Shown: piece by piece, positions 27,527-35,468 of the stretch | Position numbering within the stretch: the stretch's first letter is position 1 | How the letters are laid out: each line of letters starts with the position of its first letter | Assembly: GCF_009741925.1 (NCBI RefSeq) | Contig: NZ_WPCC01000006.1 | Span: forward strand, 1-64,000 | Source of the DNA: Natronomonas sp. CBA1123 | GTDB lineage: Archaea; Halobacteriota; Halobacteria; Halobacteriales; Haloarculaceae | Length of the DNA stretch: 64,000 bases | Direction of reading: 5' to 3' | Made by a program: the position numbers and the translations under genes | Notes under the pieces: model-generated | Told to the model about the DNA's origin: nothing | Seen by the model: only the letters and a program-made list of their open reading frames with translations | The model's database searches: none

Positions 27527-28741
27527 ATGGCGATAAATTCGACATCGGCCACTGATGCGGCCATCGAGCGGCCGATATCGGTCGCGTGCGTCGACGACTA
27601 CGCGGAGCTGTGTGACCTCACCGCGGAGGGACTCGAATCGACGAGCGGCCGGCTCCGGGCGACCCCGATAACGGACCCGGAGGCGGTGACAGACCGCCTC
27701 GATGAGTTCGACTGCATCGTCTCCGATTACGAGATGCCCGGTACCGACGGCCTCGAGTTGCTCCGACAGGTCCGCGTCCTCGACGACGACATTCCCTTCA
27801 TCCTCTTTACGAGCGAAGGCTCCGAGAACGTCGCGAGCGACGCCATCTCGCTGGGTGTCACCGATTACATCACGAAATCGGGCGGCTCCGAGCGGTTCAC
27901 TCGACTGGCTCATCGCATCGAGAGCGTCGTCGACGCACGGCGAGCGACCGAACAGGTCGAACGAACACGGGAGCAGGCCACCGAAGCCATCCGCACCGAA
28001 CGCGCTCGGTTTCGAGCCCTCATCGAACACTCCCCGGCGACGGTGTGTCTCCTCGACGACACCGGTACCTTCCAGTACGTCAGCCCCTCGATGGAGGAGG
28101 TGACCGGATTCGTGCCACGGGAACTCCGCGGCGAGAGTGCCTTCGATAGGGTCCACGACGAGGACCGCGAGCGCGTCGAGCGCGAGTTCGCTAAATCGCT
28201 GTCGAACCCCGATTACCGACCCACCGTCGAGTACCGCTTCCGACACAAAAGCGGCGACTGGCGGTACATCGAATCCCGAGGTGCCAACCGACTCGACGAC
28301 CCGGACATCGAGGGGTTCGTCGTCAACAGTCGCGATATAAGCGAGCGTCGCGAAACTGAACGACGCCTACGGCGAGAGCGGGACCTCACCGACCGAATTC
28401 TCGAGGTAACGCCAGCGCCGTTGCTGTTGATGGAGCGGGACGGCCACATCCGGCGTGCGAACGACCGGGCCGCAGAAGTGTTCGGCATGGAGCGAGAGGA
28501 ACTGCTCGGTCTCTCACCGGCGAAGCCGTCGGTGACCTTCCGAAACGCCGACGGGGAGCCGATTGCCGACGGTGAGTACCTCTGGGAGGTCGTCGCCGGC
28601 GCCGGAACCGCGATGCGGGACGTCGACTGCGAAGCATCGCTTCCCAGCGGGGACTTCTGGCTGACCGTCAGCGCCTCACCGATGTCCGGCGAGGACCGAA
28701 CGCTCGTCGTCGTCTCGGTCGACGACATCGAGCCGTTGTGA
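27527..28741 (+). CDS. Receiver-PAS-PAS signalling protein without kinase domain
   Basis: A 404-residue protein with a response-regulator receiver at residues 15-130. The phospho-acceptor Asp is in DCIVSDYEMPGTDG and the switch Lys in DYITKSGGSERF. Two PAS domains follow at about 165-280 (FRALIEHSPATVCLLDD) and 295-400 (RILEVTPAPLLLMERDG). No histidine-kinase or DNA-binding domain follows, so it is probably a relay or sensor adaptor. A TATA-like ATTTATAT at 27491-27498 leaves a leader of a few bases. The ATG at 27527 is preferred to the GTG at 27506. Confidence 0.85.
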   Translation: MAINSTSATDAAIERPISVACVDDYAELCDLTAEGLESTSGRLRATPITDPEAVTDRLDEFDCIVSDYEMPGTDGLELLRQVRVLDDDIPFILFTSEGSENVASDAISLGVTDYITKSGGSERFTRLAHRIESVVDARRATEQVERTREQATEAIRTERARFRALIEHSPATVCLLDDTGTFQYVSPSMEEVTGFVPRELRGESAFDRVHDEDRERVEREFAKSLSNPDYRPTVEYRFRHKSGDWRYIESRGANRLDDPDIEGFVVNSRDISERRETERRLRRERDLTDRILEVTPAPLLLMERDGHIRRANDRAAEVFGMEREELLGLSPAKPSVTFRNADGEPIADGEYLWEVVAGAGTAMRDVDCEASLPSGDFWLTVSASPMSGEDRTLVVVSVDDIEPL

Positions 28742-28840
28742 TGGCGACTGCTGATTGGAACGTCACCATCTCCATCGGCGACGTGACACACCTCGGTGAC
28801 GATAACAACACGTAAGTCCGGGGCGGCCGCCGGCCCGAAC

Positions 28841-29548
28841 ATGAAACAGGCACGCATCGAGACGCCCGACGGCGTCCTCGAAGGCGAGTACGACGACGAC
28901 GGCACCGTCCACACCGACGAGGGGACGTACGAACCCGCTCAGTACGAGTTGCTGGCGCCGTGTGAACCGTCCGTGTTCTACTGCGTCGGTCGCAACTTCG
29001 GCGAGAAAGTCGACCAGATGGACTACGAAGTGCCGGAGGTGCCGGACTTCTTCATCAAACCCCCCGTCTCGCTGCACGACCCCGAGACGCCGATTCCGTA
29101 CCCCTCCTTCACCGAGGAGTTGACGTACGCCGGCGAGTTGGCCGCCGTCATCGACACCGAGTGCAAGAACGTCGAGGAAAGCGAAGTCGACGACGTAGTG
29201 CGCGGCTACACCATCCTCAACGACCTCGACTGCCTCGACCAGGAGCGCCGCACCGCCCGGAAGGCCTTCGACTCCTCGGGACCGCTCGGCCCCGTCGTCG
29301 CCGACGTCGACCCCGTCGGCCTCGACATGACGACCCACATCAACGGCGAACTCCGACAGGAGGACAACACCGAGAACATGTTCATCAAACCGCGAGAAGT
29401 GATTTCGTTCCTCTCGGAGCGCTTTACGTTCAAGCCGGGCGACGTGATTTCCTTCGGCAGTCCTGCCAACCCCGGTCTGTTGGAGCGGGGCGACGAAATC
29501 GAAATCCACTACGAGGGAATCGGGACGCTGCGGAACACCGTCGAGTAG
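28841..29548 (+). CDS. Fumarylacetoacetate hydrolase family protein
   Basis: A 235-residue FAH-fold enzyme, related to 2-keto-4-pentenoate hydratases, fumarylpyruvate hydrolases and oxaloacetate decarboxylases. It shows VFYCVGRNFGEK, PDFFIKPPVSL, the acidic metal ligands in YAGELAAVID and a C-terminal FKPGDVISFGSPANPG. The ATG at 28841 begins the family-like N-terminal beta region. It converges on the UspA gene. The substrate is not determinable. Confidence 0.85.
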   Translation: MKQARIETPDGVLEGEYDDDGTVHTDEGTYEPAQYELLAPCEPSVFYCVGRNFGEKVDQMDYEVPEVPDFFIKPPVSLHDPETPIPYPSFTEELTYAGELAAVIDTECKNVEESEVDDVVRGYTILNDLDCLDQERRTARKAFDSSGPLGPVVADVDPVGLDMTTHINGELRQEDNTENMFIKPREVISFLSERFTFKPGDVISFGSPANPGLLERGDEIEIHYEGIGTLRNTVE

Positions 29549-29554
29549 TTCGGG

Positions 29555-29986
29555 TTATCCGATGTTGACGACGACGACGGGGCGTTCGGACTCCTTGACG
29601 ACGCGTTCGGTCGTACTCCCCAGATGGAGGCGTTTCTCGCGGCCGGTCCGACCGTGCGTGCCGAGAACGAGCAAGTCGATGTCGTTGTCTTCGGCGTAGC
29701 GTAGAATCTCGCGGTGGGGAACGCCCTCTGTGGTCGCCGTCGTGGCCTCGATGTCCGATTCCGCAGCCCGGGCGGAGAGGTCTTCTACGGCCTCGGTCGC
29801 GTCGTCGGACAGTTCGGTCCGGACGGTCTCCTTCTCGTCGGTGTCGGCAGCCAAGACGACCCGGCGGTCGACAATCGAGATGATGTGGAGGTCGGCGTCG
29901 TAGGCGGTTGCGGCTCCGATGGCGTGTTCGAGTGCCTCGGCGGCCCCGTCGCTTCCGTCGGTCGGTAACAGCACGGAATCGTACAT
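29555..29986 (-). CDS. Universal stress protein (UspA family)
   Basis: A 143-residue single UspA domain beginning MYDSVLLPTDGSDGA. The nucleotide-binding signature is GTHGRTGREKRLHLGSTTERV, given here in pieces: GTHGRTG and LGSTTERVV. It ends in RPVVVVNIG. The ATG at 29986 is chosen because it gives the canonical family start, although an ATG at 30007 is in frame. It lies between the FAH gene and the divergent HTH regulator. Confidence 0.9.
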   Translation of the reverse strand: MYDSVLLPTDGSDGAAEALEHAIGAATAYDADLHIISIVDRRVVLAADTDEKETVRTELSDDATEAVEDLSARAAESDIEATTATTEGVPHREILRYAEDNDIDLLVLGTHGRTGREKRLHLGSTTERVVKESERPVVVVNIG

Positions 29987-30059
29987 GCAGGCCACTCCGA
30001 TGGCCACCTACTTCAAACGGGCTGTCACGGATTGGGGGACGGCGCGACCGTCGGAAACG

Positions 30060-30067
30060 TTTTTATT
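30060..30067 (+). promoter_or_regulatory. TATA-like box for the winged-helix gene
   Basis: TTTTTATT is centred 25 nt before the GTG at 30089, the spacing expected for a leaderless transcript. It decides the start in favour of GTG 30089 over an upstream in-frame ATG at 30032. Confidence 0.6.
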
Positions 30068-30088
30068 CTGCCCTTCCTGAGACGGATT

Positions 30089-30439
30089 GTGGCAGACGAC
30101 CGTAGCATCGAGGATGTCCTCGATACAATCGGCGACCAACACGCACGGACGGTGCTGGCAGCGATTAGTCGCCAGCCCCGTTCGGCGAAGGAACTCGCCG
30201 AGGAGTGTGATTTGTCGCTCCCGACGATTTACCGCCGACTCGAACTGTTACAGGACCACGACCTCATCATCGAACAGACGGCCGTCGCCGAAGACGGCAA
30301 CCACTACAACGTCTACGAGTGTAACTTCGACAGCACCGTCATCCAACTCGAGGACGACGAGTACAAGGTCCGCATCTACCGACGCGAGAACCTCCCGGAC
30401 CGCTTCACGCAGTTGTGGGACGACCTCGGCGCCGAGTGA
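30089..30439 (+). CDS. Winged-helix transcriptional regulator (ArsR-like)
   Basis: A 116-residue protein with a helix-turn-helix at about residues 30-70 (TVLAAISRQPRSAKELAEEC, LSLPTIYRRLELLQDHDLI) and a short C-terminal region (YNVYECNFDSTVIQL). It is probably a local DNA-binding regulator. The next gene, 70 bp downstream on the same strand, encodes a small three-helix membrane protein. Such a regulator and small membrane protein pair recurs in haloarchaea. Confidence 0.8.
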   Translation: MADDRSIEDVLDTIGDQHARTVLAAISRQPRSAKELAEECDLSLPTIYRRLELLQDHDLIIEQTAVAEDGNHYNVYECNFDSTVIQLEDDEYKVRIYRRENLPDRFTQLWDDLGAE

Positions 30440-30511
30440 GACGCCGGCAGTCACGGGTCGATTCGACCCGCCGGGGGGTGGTTTTAATACGACGGCAGGA
30501 ATCCCCCGCAC

Positions 30512-30802
30512 ATGGTCGACATCCTGCAGGGCGTGTTGATTCTGATGCGACTCGTTCTCTTCGGACTCTCGCTGGGACTGACGCTCATCAGCTTTCAGGC
30601 GTACACAAAGCGTGGGTCGGACCGACTGCAGTACGCGTTCATCGGGTTCGCGTTCATCAGTATGGGCGTCGCGATGACGAACCTCACGACACAGGTCGGG
30701 GTGAGCGGTGACCTCGGCCGAGAGTTGTTCTACCTGCAAATCGCCGAAACGGTGCCGTTCATCGTCGGCTTTGCGATGATTTACATGTCGCTGTATCGCT
30801 AG
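30512..30802 (+). CDS. Small three-helix membrane protein, 96 aa
   Basis: A 96-residue protein with three hydrophobic segments (about residues 5-28, 38-60 and 75-95) and short polar loops (AYTKRGSDRLQ). It is reminiscent of the haloarchaeal small membrane proteins encoded next to winged-helix regulators (DUF7521-like). No function is assigned. A TATA-like GTTTTAAT lies about 28 nt upstream, so it can be transcribed separately from the regulator. Confidence 0.7.
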   Translation: MVDILQGVLILMRLVLFGLSLGLTLISFQAYTKRGSDRLQYAFIGFAFISMGVAMTNLTTQVGVSGDLGRELFYLQIAETVPFIVGFAMIYMSLYR

Positions 30803-30808
30803 CCACCC

Positions 30809-30874
30809 ACTTTTTACACGGGAACACGGGTCGCGCGCCGTTCGGCGCGCGACACCGGTTCCCGGCAAAAACTT
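30809..30874. repeat. Dispersed hairpin repeat, copy 1
   Basis: The element runs from ACTTTTTACACGGG to CCCGGCAAAAACTT. Its core is a perfect 11-bp stem (30830-30840 with 30843-30853, TT loop), flanked by CGGGAAC/GTTCCCG (30819-30825 with 30858-30864) and an imperfect outer A/T arm. A second copy with the same borders is at 58261-58304. Both copies lie between convergent genes, where they could end transcription from both sides. Confidence 0.7.
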
Positions 30875-30900
30875 GGGGAAAATATGCGCGCACTCCTCCG

Positions 30901-31031
30901 CGTGGCGGCTTCGCCGCCACGTTATGAGGTTGCGGCCTCTGGCCGCAACCCATGTCGCGCTCTCCCTCAGGTCGAGCGCGGTAGTCGTCGTGCGCTACCG
31001 GACTTCGAGCGCCTACGGCGCTCTCGTCCGG
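30901..31031. other. Structured intergenic segment with three more hairpins
   Basis: Three perfect inverted repeats follow copy 1 of the repeat: a 9-bp stem at 30901-30921 (TTC loop), a 10-bp stem at 30928-30950 (TCT loop) and a 7-bp stem at 31007-31023 (TAC loop). The last is enclosed by CCGGAC/GTCCGG at 30998-31003 and 31026-31031. No convincing ORF occupies the gap from 30803 to 31098. It could be a structured RNA, a relic mobile element or a terminator cluster. Confidence 0.55.
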
Positions 31032-31098
31032 CGAAACGCCTCGCTTGTGCTCGGCGTATGCTTACAGAAGGGCCGAACCGGACGTACCAGCGAAAATC

Positions 31099-31317
31099 TC
31101 AGCGCCACTCCTCGACGACGGTGGCGCCGGAGCCACAGAACAGACACCGCTCGCCGTGTCGAAGCGCGACCAACTGCCGACCGCAGTTCAGACAGTGCAG
31201 CAGTTCGCGGTCGCCCGCCTCCAGTTCCGCGCGTATCTCGTCGGTCTGCGGCGGGATGGCGTGGTCGGGTCGCCGCAGGTTCCGGTCGCGTTTCTCGGGC
31301 ACGTCCGTTATACGCAC
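31099..31317 (-). CDS. Zinc-ribbon protein, 72 aa
   Basis: A 72-residue protein with a polar N-terminal half and a C-terminal zinc ribbon with pairs CLNC and CLFC separated by 15 residues (HCLNCGRQLVAL, CLFCGSGATVVEEW). The start is GTG at 31317; no ATG is available in frame. Its function is unknown. It converges on the three-helix membrane protein gene across the structured repeat region. Confidence 0.7.
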   Translation of the reverse strand: MRITDVPEKRDRNLRRPDHAIPPQTDEIRAELEAGDRELLHCLNCGRQLVALRHGERCLFCGSGATVVEEWR

Positions 31318-31364
31318 TCGACAGATAAGAACCTCTCTCCCGCAGCAACGGCCCCCGTCAGCAG

Positions 31365-32558
31365 TCAGTTCGTCGTAATGAGTTCGACCACGTCGCGGTG
31401 GTCGAGTTCGTGGTCGCCGGCGATTTGCCGGCCTGCACGGCAGTCGACGCCGTGGAGCAGGCCGTCGCCGAGGTCCGAGTGGATGTGGTAGGCGAAATCC
31501 GAGGTGGTCGCATCCGGCGGCAACAGGAAACAGTCCGGGAGAATTTTGCCGTCGGCAGTGCCGAGTCCGCCCGAAGAGCCGGGGAACACAGCCAGCAGGT
31601 CGAGCGTATCGAACAGCGCGGTCTCCAGTGCGGCTTGGACGCCGGTGCCGTCGTATTGGGCGGCGAACTCGGCGATGCGGTCGAGGCCCGCGGCCTGCTC
31701 CTCGGAGATGTCGCCGACGATTTCGAAGTCGGCGCTACCGGGGACGTACTCGACGACGCCGTCCTCGTCGGCCGCCTTCAGTGCTTTCTCGGCGTGGGCG
31801 CTGGCCGGGACGATTTCGAGGTGGTCGTAGTCGGGGTCCGACGTGATTGCCTCGTAGTTGGCCTGCGCTTCGGGGGTGTCCATCTTGTTGGCCGCGATGA
31901 CGATGGGTTTCGTCGCCTGCCGGATTTCACGGGCGAGCGTCTCGCGGTCGTCGTCGTCCCACTCGCCGGGGTCGAACCCACAGCCGACCCGTCGGATGAG
32001 CCGCTTGATTTCGTCTTCGTTGGTTCGGAAGGCGGTCATCTGTTCTGCGAGTTCGACTTCGATGTCCGTCTCGGCGGTGTTGTAGGCGCCCTCGTAGCGC
32101 TCGATGCCGCGTTCGAGGATGTCGAGATACCACATGTCGAGTTCGTCTTCGAGGAACTCGATGTCCTCGCGGGGGTCGTGGCCCTCGGTGGGTTCCCCCT
32201 CGGCGTCGGTCGTCCCCGAGAAGTCGACGACGTGGACCAACACGTCGGCCTCGTTGAGGTCGGTGAGGAACTGGTTGCCGAGGCCGGCGCCCTCGTGGGC
32301 ACCCGGAATGAGACCGGCCACGTCGACGAGTTTGACGGGGACGAACCGCTCGCCAGACCGGCAGAATCCCGAATCGGGCGTACACGTCTCGTCGAACTCC
32401 GGGGCGGCACAGGGGACGCGGACGTACGCTTCGCCGATGGAGGGGTCGATAGTCGTGAACGGATACGCACCCTCCGGCACGTCGTTCATCGTCGCGGCGT
32501 TGAAGAAGGTGGACTTGCCGACCGAGGGCTTGCCGACGAGTCCGACCGTGTAGCTCAT
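31365..32558 (-). CDS. Redox-regulated ATPase YchF / Obg-family GTPase, archaeal type
   Basis: A 397-residue P-loop NTPase of the Obg/YchF group, a ribosome-associated translation factor. G1 is GLVGKPSVGKSTFFN, G3 is VDVAGLIPGAHEGAGLG and the G4 region is VIAANKMDTPEA. The archaeal insertion with Cys residues (PCAAPEFDETCTPDSGFC) is present, and a TGS domain ends the protein (FLLPPDATTSDFAYHIHSDL). The ATG at 32556-32558 starts the family domain (MSYTVGLVG). The longer open frame upstream has no domain character. Confidence 0.9.
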   Translation of the reverse strand: MSYTVGLVGKPSVGKSTFFNAATMNDVPEGAYPFTTIDPSIGEAYVRVPCAAPEFDETCTPDSGFCRSGERFVPVKLVDVAGLIPGAHEGAGLGNQFLTDLNEADVLVHVVDFSGTTDAEGEPTEGHDPREDIEFLEDELDMWYLDILERGIERYEGAYNTAETDIEVELAEQMTAFRTNEDEIKRLIRRVGCGFDPGEWDDDDRETLAREIRQATKPIVIAANKMDTPEAQANYEAITSDPDYDHLEIVPASAHAEKALKAADEDGVVEYVPGSADFEIVGDISEEQAAGLDRIAEFAAQYDGTGVQAALETALFDTLDLLAVFPGSSGGLGTADGKILPDCFLLPPDATTSDFAYHIHSDLGDGLLHGVDCRAGRQIAGDHELDHRDVVELITTN

Positions 32559-32672
32559 ACCGTCGGTTGCTCGCTGGCGTTCAAGAGGGCTTCCATCGGC
32601 GCCGCCAGTGCGTTTCGGTGACACACTGCAGTCGATTTCGACCGACGATTCGACGCTCGATACCGAGCGGAG

Positions 32673-32678
32673 TTTAAA
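32673..32678 (+). promoter_or_regulatory. TATA-like box for the 48-aa membrane protein
   Basis: TTTAAA centred 27 nt before the ATG at 32703, matching leaderless spacing. It favours that ATG over one six bases upstream (32697). Confidence 0.55.
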
Positions 32679-32702
32679 TCGGACGTGACCGCTACGATGG
32701 GT

Positions 32703-32849
32703 ATGGCAACGGACCACGCCACGGCCGTCGAGACGGAGGGCGTCGAGTCGGAGTCGACCGCTTACATCTCGCCGACCGCCGATTTCCTCCTGTTGTTCGG
32801 GGCGACACTGCTCGTCGCGCTCACAGCCGCCGCCGTTATTACGCCCTGA
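32703..32849 (+). CDS. Small single-pass membrane protein, 48 aa
   Basis: A 48-residue protein: an acidic N-terminus (MATDHATAVETEGVESES), then a hydrophobic helix (DFLLLFGATLLVALTAAAV) ending in ITP. The TATA-like box upstream and regular codon use support it as a real gene. Its function is unknown. A second membrane-protein gene follows after 16 bp and is probably co-transcribed. Confidence 0.6.
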   Translation: MATDHATAVETEGVESESTAYISPTADFLLLFGATLLVALTAAAVITP

Positions 32850-32865
32850 CTCGACAGGGTGCCCA

Positions 32866-33210
32866 GTGAGCGCCGACACGCCCGCCCGGAGCCCCTTCGA
32901 GTTACTCGCCGGCGCCGAGCGCCCGCTGTGGGTCGCGGCGGTGCTGCTGTACGGCATCGGCGACACCGCGACGACGTTCTGGGGGCTTTCAGTCGGCGGA
33001 GCCGCCGAAGCCGGTCCCGTCGCCGGGCCATTCATCCACGCCTACGGCCCAGTCGCGCTGTTGGGCCTCAAGGCGGTCGTGTTCACGCTGTTTTACCTGG
33101 TGTGGCGCGTGTTGCGAACGCCGGGCCGGACCGCCGTCCCGCTTGCGCTGGCGGTCGTCGGCGGACTCGTCACGACGTGGAACCTGCTGGTGTTGTCGGG
33201 GACGCTGTGA
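32866..33210 (+). CDS. Four-helix membrane protein, 114 aa
   Basis: A 114-residue hydrophobic protein with segments at about residues 20-40, 48-62, 65-85 and 92-112 (GIGDTATTFWGLSVG, LGLKAVVFTLFYLVW). The start is GTG at 32866. The GDTATTFWGL pattern with a conserved Asp-Thr resembles DUF5658-type membrane proteins, but I am not certain. It follows the 48-aa membrane protein closely and converges on the next gene. Confidence 0.65.
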   Translation: MSADTPARSPFELLAGAERPLWVAAVLLYGIGDTATTFWGLSVGGAAEAGPVAGPFIHAYGPVALLGLKAVVFTLFYLVWRVLRTPGRTAVPLALAVVGGLVTTWNLLVLSGTL

Positions 33211-33249
33211 CTGTCTCGGACGCGAGAACAGCCACAGTCGAGTGACGCA

Positions 33250-33510
33250 TCAGTTCGCCCCGGTGTCGTCGACCCCCTGGCTGGGGGTCGGGTCGGCCAC
33301 GATGAACTGCAGGAGGACGCTCACGACGAGGTAGCCGACGGCACCCATCAGTACGGCGAGCGCAATTTCGTCGGCGACTTCGAGGGTCAGGTTCGTGTAC
33401 GGGTAGCCGTCGGTCTCCAGTCGGGCGACGTACACCATCGGGAATAGCGACAGTGGGATGGCCAACACGGCAGTACAACGTCGAATCGTCCGTTGGAGGG
33501 AATCGGACAT
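33250..33510 (-). CDS. Two-helix membrane protein, 86 aa
   Basis: An 86-residue protein with two hydrophobic segments (about residues 13-32 and 50-75) and a short hydrophilic tail. It begins MSDSLQRTIRRC. I see no recognisable motif. The ATG at 33510 is preferred over an in-frame GTG at 33537. It lies between the four-helix protein and the salactin-like gene. Confidence 0.6.
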   Translation of the reverse strand: MSDSLQRTIRRCTAVLAIPLSLFPMVYVARLETDGYPYTNLTLEVADEIALAVLMGAVGYLVVSVLLQFIVADPTPSQGVDDTGAN

Positions 33511-33563
33511 GGCTGGGGGGTCGCAGTCAGATACCAAAAAATTCCGCTTCGACCGGGAACCAT

Positions 33564-34613
33564 TCAGCCCTGATGTAAGAGGAGTTGTTCGGCGATGCGC
33601 TGGGCGCCCTCGGCGGCGGCGAGGTCAGGTCGGTCGGCAGCGGTCGCCTCCACGTCACGCTGGAGCTCCTCGCTCAGTCGGCGCTGGAACTCCTCGACGA
33701 GACCCGGAATGCAGGCCATCCCGCCGGTGAGGACGATGCGCTCATCCAAGGCGAGTTGGTACACTTTCATGTAGTCGTTGGCCAACTCCGGCAGGAAGTC
33801 GTTGGCGACGGCTTCGACGACTTCGTCGAGGTACTCGTCGACGGCGTCCATCACGCTGTCCTCGATGGTGAACTCGTGGGCGCCGCCGCCGGGCTGTTGG
33901 ATGACGTCGGTGAACGGCTCGAAGTTCTCGAAGTCGGCGTGGTCCTCCTTGTACTCGCGAGCGGTCGTGATGTCGACTTTCACGCGGCCCTGTGTCTCCT
34001 CTTCGACGTAGGCGACGATGCGGCGGTCGACCTCGTTGCCGGTGACGCCGCCGGTCGCGAACGGCGCGAGCTGCTCGCCACGACGGTAGGCGCAGGCTTC
34101 GAGGTTCGTCGACCCGAGATTGATAGACAGGAAGATGCTGTCGACGGCGTCGAGGCCGTCGAATGCGGGGACGGCACCGCACAGCGACTCTGGGTAGGCC
34201 CGTACCAGCGACTCGCCGACCGACGACGATTCGATGACCGATTCGAGGTTGGCGATACCTTCCTCGTTGTCGATGGTCGGGACGGCGTAGACGACGCCGC
34301 TCTCGGCTGGGACGCCGTTGGCTTCCATGAACGCCTCGAAGAACGTGGCGGCGTCCTCGGCGTTGTCGTCGTCCTCGGGCAGCCCCGACCGGAGCATGTA
34401 CCGGACGCGGTCGGGGTACTCGACGGCGGCTTCTTCGCCGTAGAGGACCCGCTCCTCGCCGGTGAGCGCGTCCTCGTAGGTTGCGAGACACGTCAGCGTG
34501 CGTTCGAGGTCGTCGGGCGTCGAGACGACGGTTCGGGTACTGCCGAGTTTCACGCCCACCGGGGTCTCCGAGGGCAGGTCGGCGTCGGTGCTGGACTGGG
34601 AATCACTACTCAT
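33564..34613 (-). CDS. Actin-fold ATPase, salactin type
   Basis: A 349-residue actin/MreB/Hsp70-fold protein. Phosphate 1 is near GVKLGSTRTVV, phosphate 2 is IFLSINLGSTNLEACAYRRG, and the adenosine motif is ERIVLTGGMACIPGLVEEF. Length and layout match haloarchaeal salactin, a dynamically unstable actin homologue described from Halobacterium. A polymerising cytoskeletal role is therefore likely but inferred. A TATA-like ATTTATAC about 30 nt upstream gives it its own promoter. A FlaD/E-domain gene lies immediately upstream on the same strand. Confidence 0.8.
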   Translation of the reverse strand: MSSDSQSSTDADLPSETPVGVKLGSTRTVVSTPDDLERTLTCLATYEDALTGEERVLYGEEAAVEYPDRVRYMLRSGLPEDDDNAEDAATFFEAFMEANGVPAESGVVYAVPTIDNEEGIANLESVIESSSVGESLVRAYPESLCGAVPAFDGLDAVDSIFLSINLGSTNLEACAYRRGEQLAPFATGGVTGNEVDRRIVAYVEEETQGRVKVDITTAREYKEDHADFENFEPFTDVIQQPGGGAHEFTIEDSVMDAVDEYLDEVVEAVANDFLPELANDYMKVYQLALDERIVLTGGMACIPGLVEEFQRRLSEELQRDVEATAADRPDLAAAEGAQRIAEQLLLHQG

Positions 34614-34638
34614 GACACCCACTCACACCCCGACTATC

Positions 34639-34646
34639 GTATAAAT
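34639..34646 (-). promoter_or_regulatory. TATA-like box for the salactin-type gene
   Basis: Read leftward it is ATTTATAC, centred about 30 nt before the ATG at 34613, leaving a leader of only a few bases. Confidence 0.55.
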
Positions 34647-34697
34647 CCGCGGTGGTTCAGCGTTCGATACGTGGGCCGAAACGCAATCTGAAGGCCG

Positions 34698-35183
34698 CTA
34701 CCGTTCGTTCAGCGCGGCGAGGCGGGCGACGTACAACAGCGACAGTTGGTGGTCCGATGCCGACAATTCGGCGTCGGTGTCGTCGCAGGCATCGTCGACG
34801 GCGTCGACGTGGGACCGGACCGACGACGCCGCGGGGTCGGCAAGCCACTCCTGTTGTTCGTAAAATGACAGTGCCTCGCGGGCGCCGGGTCGGCCGGCCT
34901 TCCGAACGAGGAAGTCCACCCAGTCGAGTACCGTCGTCGTCCCGACGTAGGTCCGCGGGAGTCGACGCAGATACGGTGGGTCAGGGTCACCTGCGAGTTC
35001 GAGCTCGCGGGCGAGCAACTCGCGGTACCGGGCCTCGTCGCGGTGTTCGTCGCCGCGAATACGGGGTGGCAGCCCCCGTCGGCGGCCGGCGGTTTCCGAC
35101 CGAACAGACTCCAGGGCACCGCCTCGCTCGTGGACACCGGCGGCGTGCCGAAGCTCAGAGAGGTCGTACGCCGAGGGGTTCAT
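34698..35183 (-). CDS. FlaD/FlaE-domain protein (archaellum-like)
   Basis: A 161-residue protein. The central part (YLRRLPRTYVGTTTVLDWVD, FLVRKAGRPGAREALSFYEQ, then QEWLA) matches the FlaD/E domain of archaellum accessory proteins, which in haloarchaea sit at the cytoplasmic base of the motor and link it to chemotaxis signals. It is not within an archaellum cluster. It lies 84 bp upstream of the salactin-type actin gene on the same strand. A TATA-like GTTTAAG at 35207-35213 is 27 nt before the ATG. Confidence 0.75.
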   Translation of the reverse strand: MNPSAYDLSELRHAAGVHERGGALESVRSETAGRRRGLPPRIRGDEHRDEARYRELLARELELAGDPDPPYLRRLPRTYVGTTTVLDWVDFLVRKAGRPGAREALSFYEQQEWLADPAASSVRSHVDAVDDACDDTDAELSASDHQLSLLYVARLAALNER

Positions 35184-35225
35184 ACCCCGAACTTCGTACT
35201 GTGTGACTTAAACGCTCGCAGCGAT

Positions 35226-35348
35226 TCAGAGGACGAACAGCGCGAGTTGATACAGGAATCCGAGAACGAACGCGGCCACGAGAACGGCTGACGAGGCCAC
35301 GACGACGGGCGACAGTTGCTGTTCTTCCTCGACGATGTAGTCGGTCAT
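35226..35348 (-). CDS. Small single-pass membrane protein, 40 aa
   Basis: A 40-residue protein: MTDYIVEEEQQLSPV and then one hydrophobic helix (VVASSAVLVAAFVLGFLYQL) to the end. A TATA-like CTTTTT about 27 nt upstream of the ATG at 35348 supports it. It is the first of three same-strand genes ending with the salactin-type actin. Its function is unknown; a membrane anchor is one possibility. Confidence 0.6.
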   Translation of the reverse strand: MTDYIVEEEQQLSPVVVASSAVLVAAFVLGFLYQLALFVL

Positions 35349-35468
35349 ACGCGTTCGGAGAGCGCCGGGCGGAAAAAGCGTTGCGTCACCGTCGGCGCAG
35401 TCGGTCGCTCCTGACAGCCGTCTCACCGGAGGGCGAACCGATATGACCCTCCCGGTGGAACGAGGCGT

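Noticed and set aside
30803-31098. CRISPR-like array in the structured gap
   Set aside because: The hairpins differ in sequence and are not evenly spaced direct repeats with spacers.
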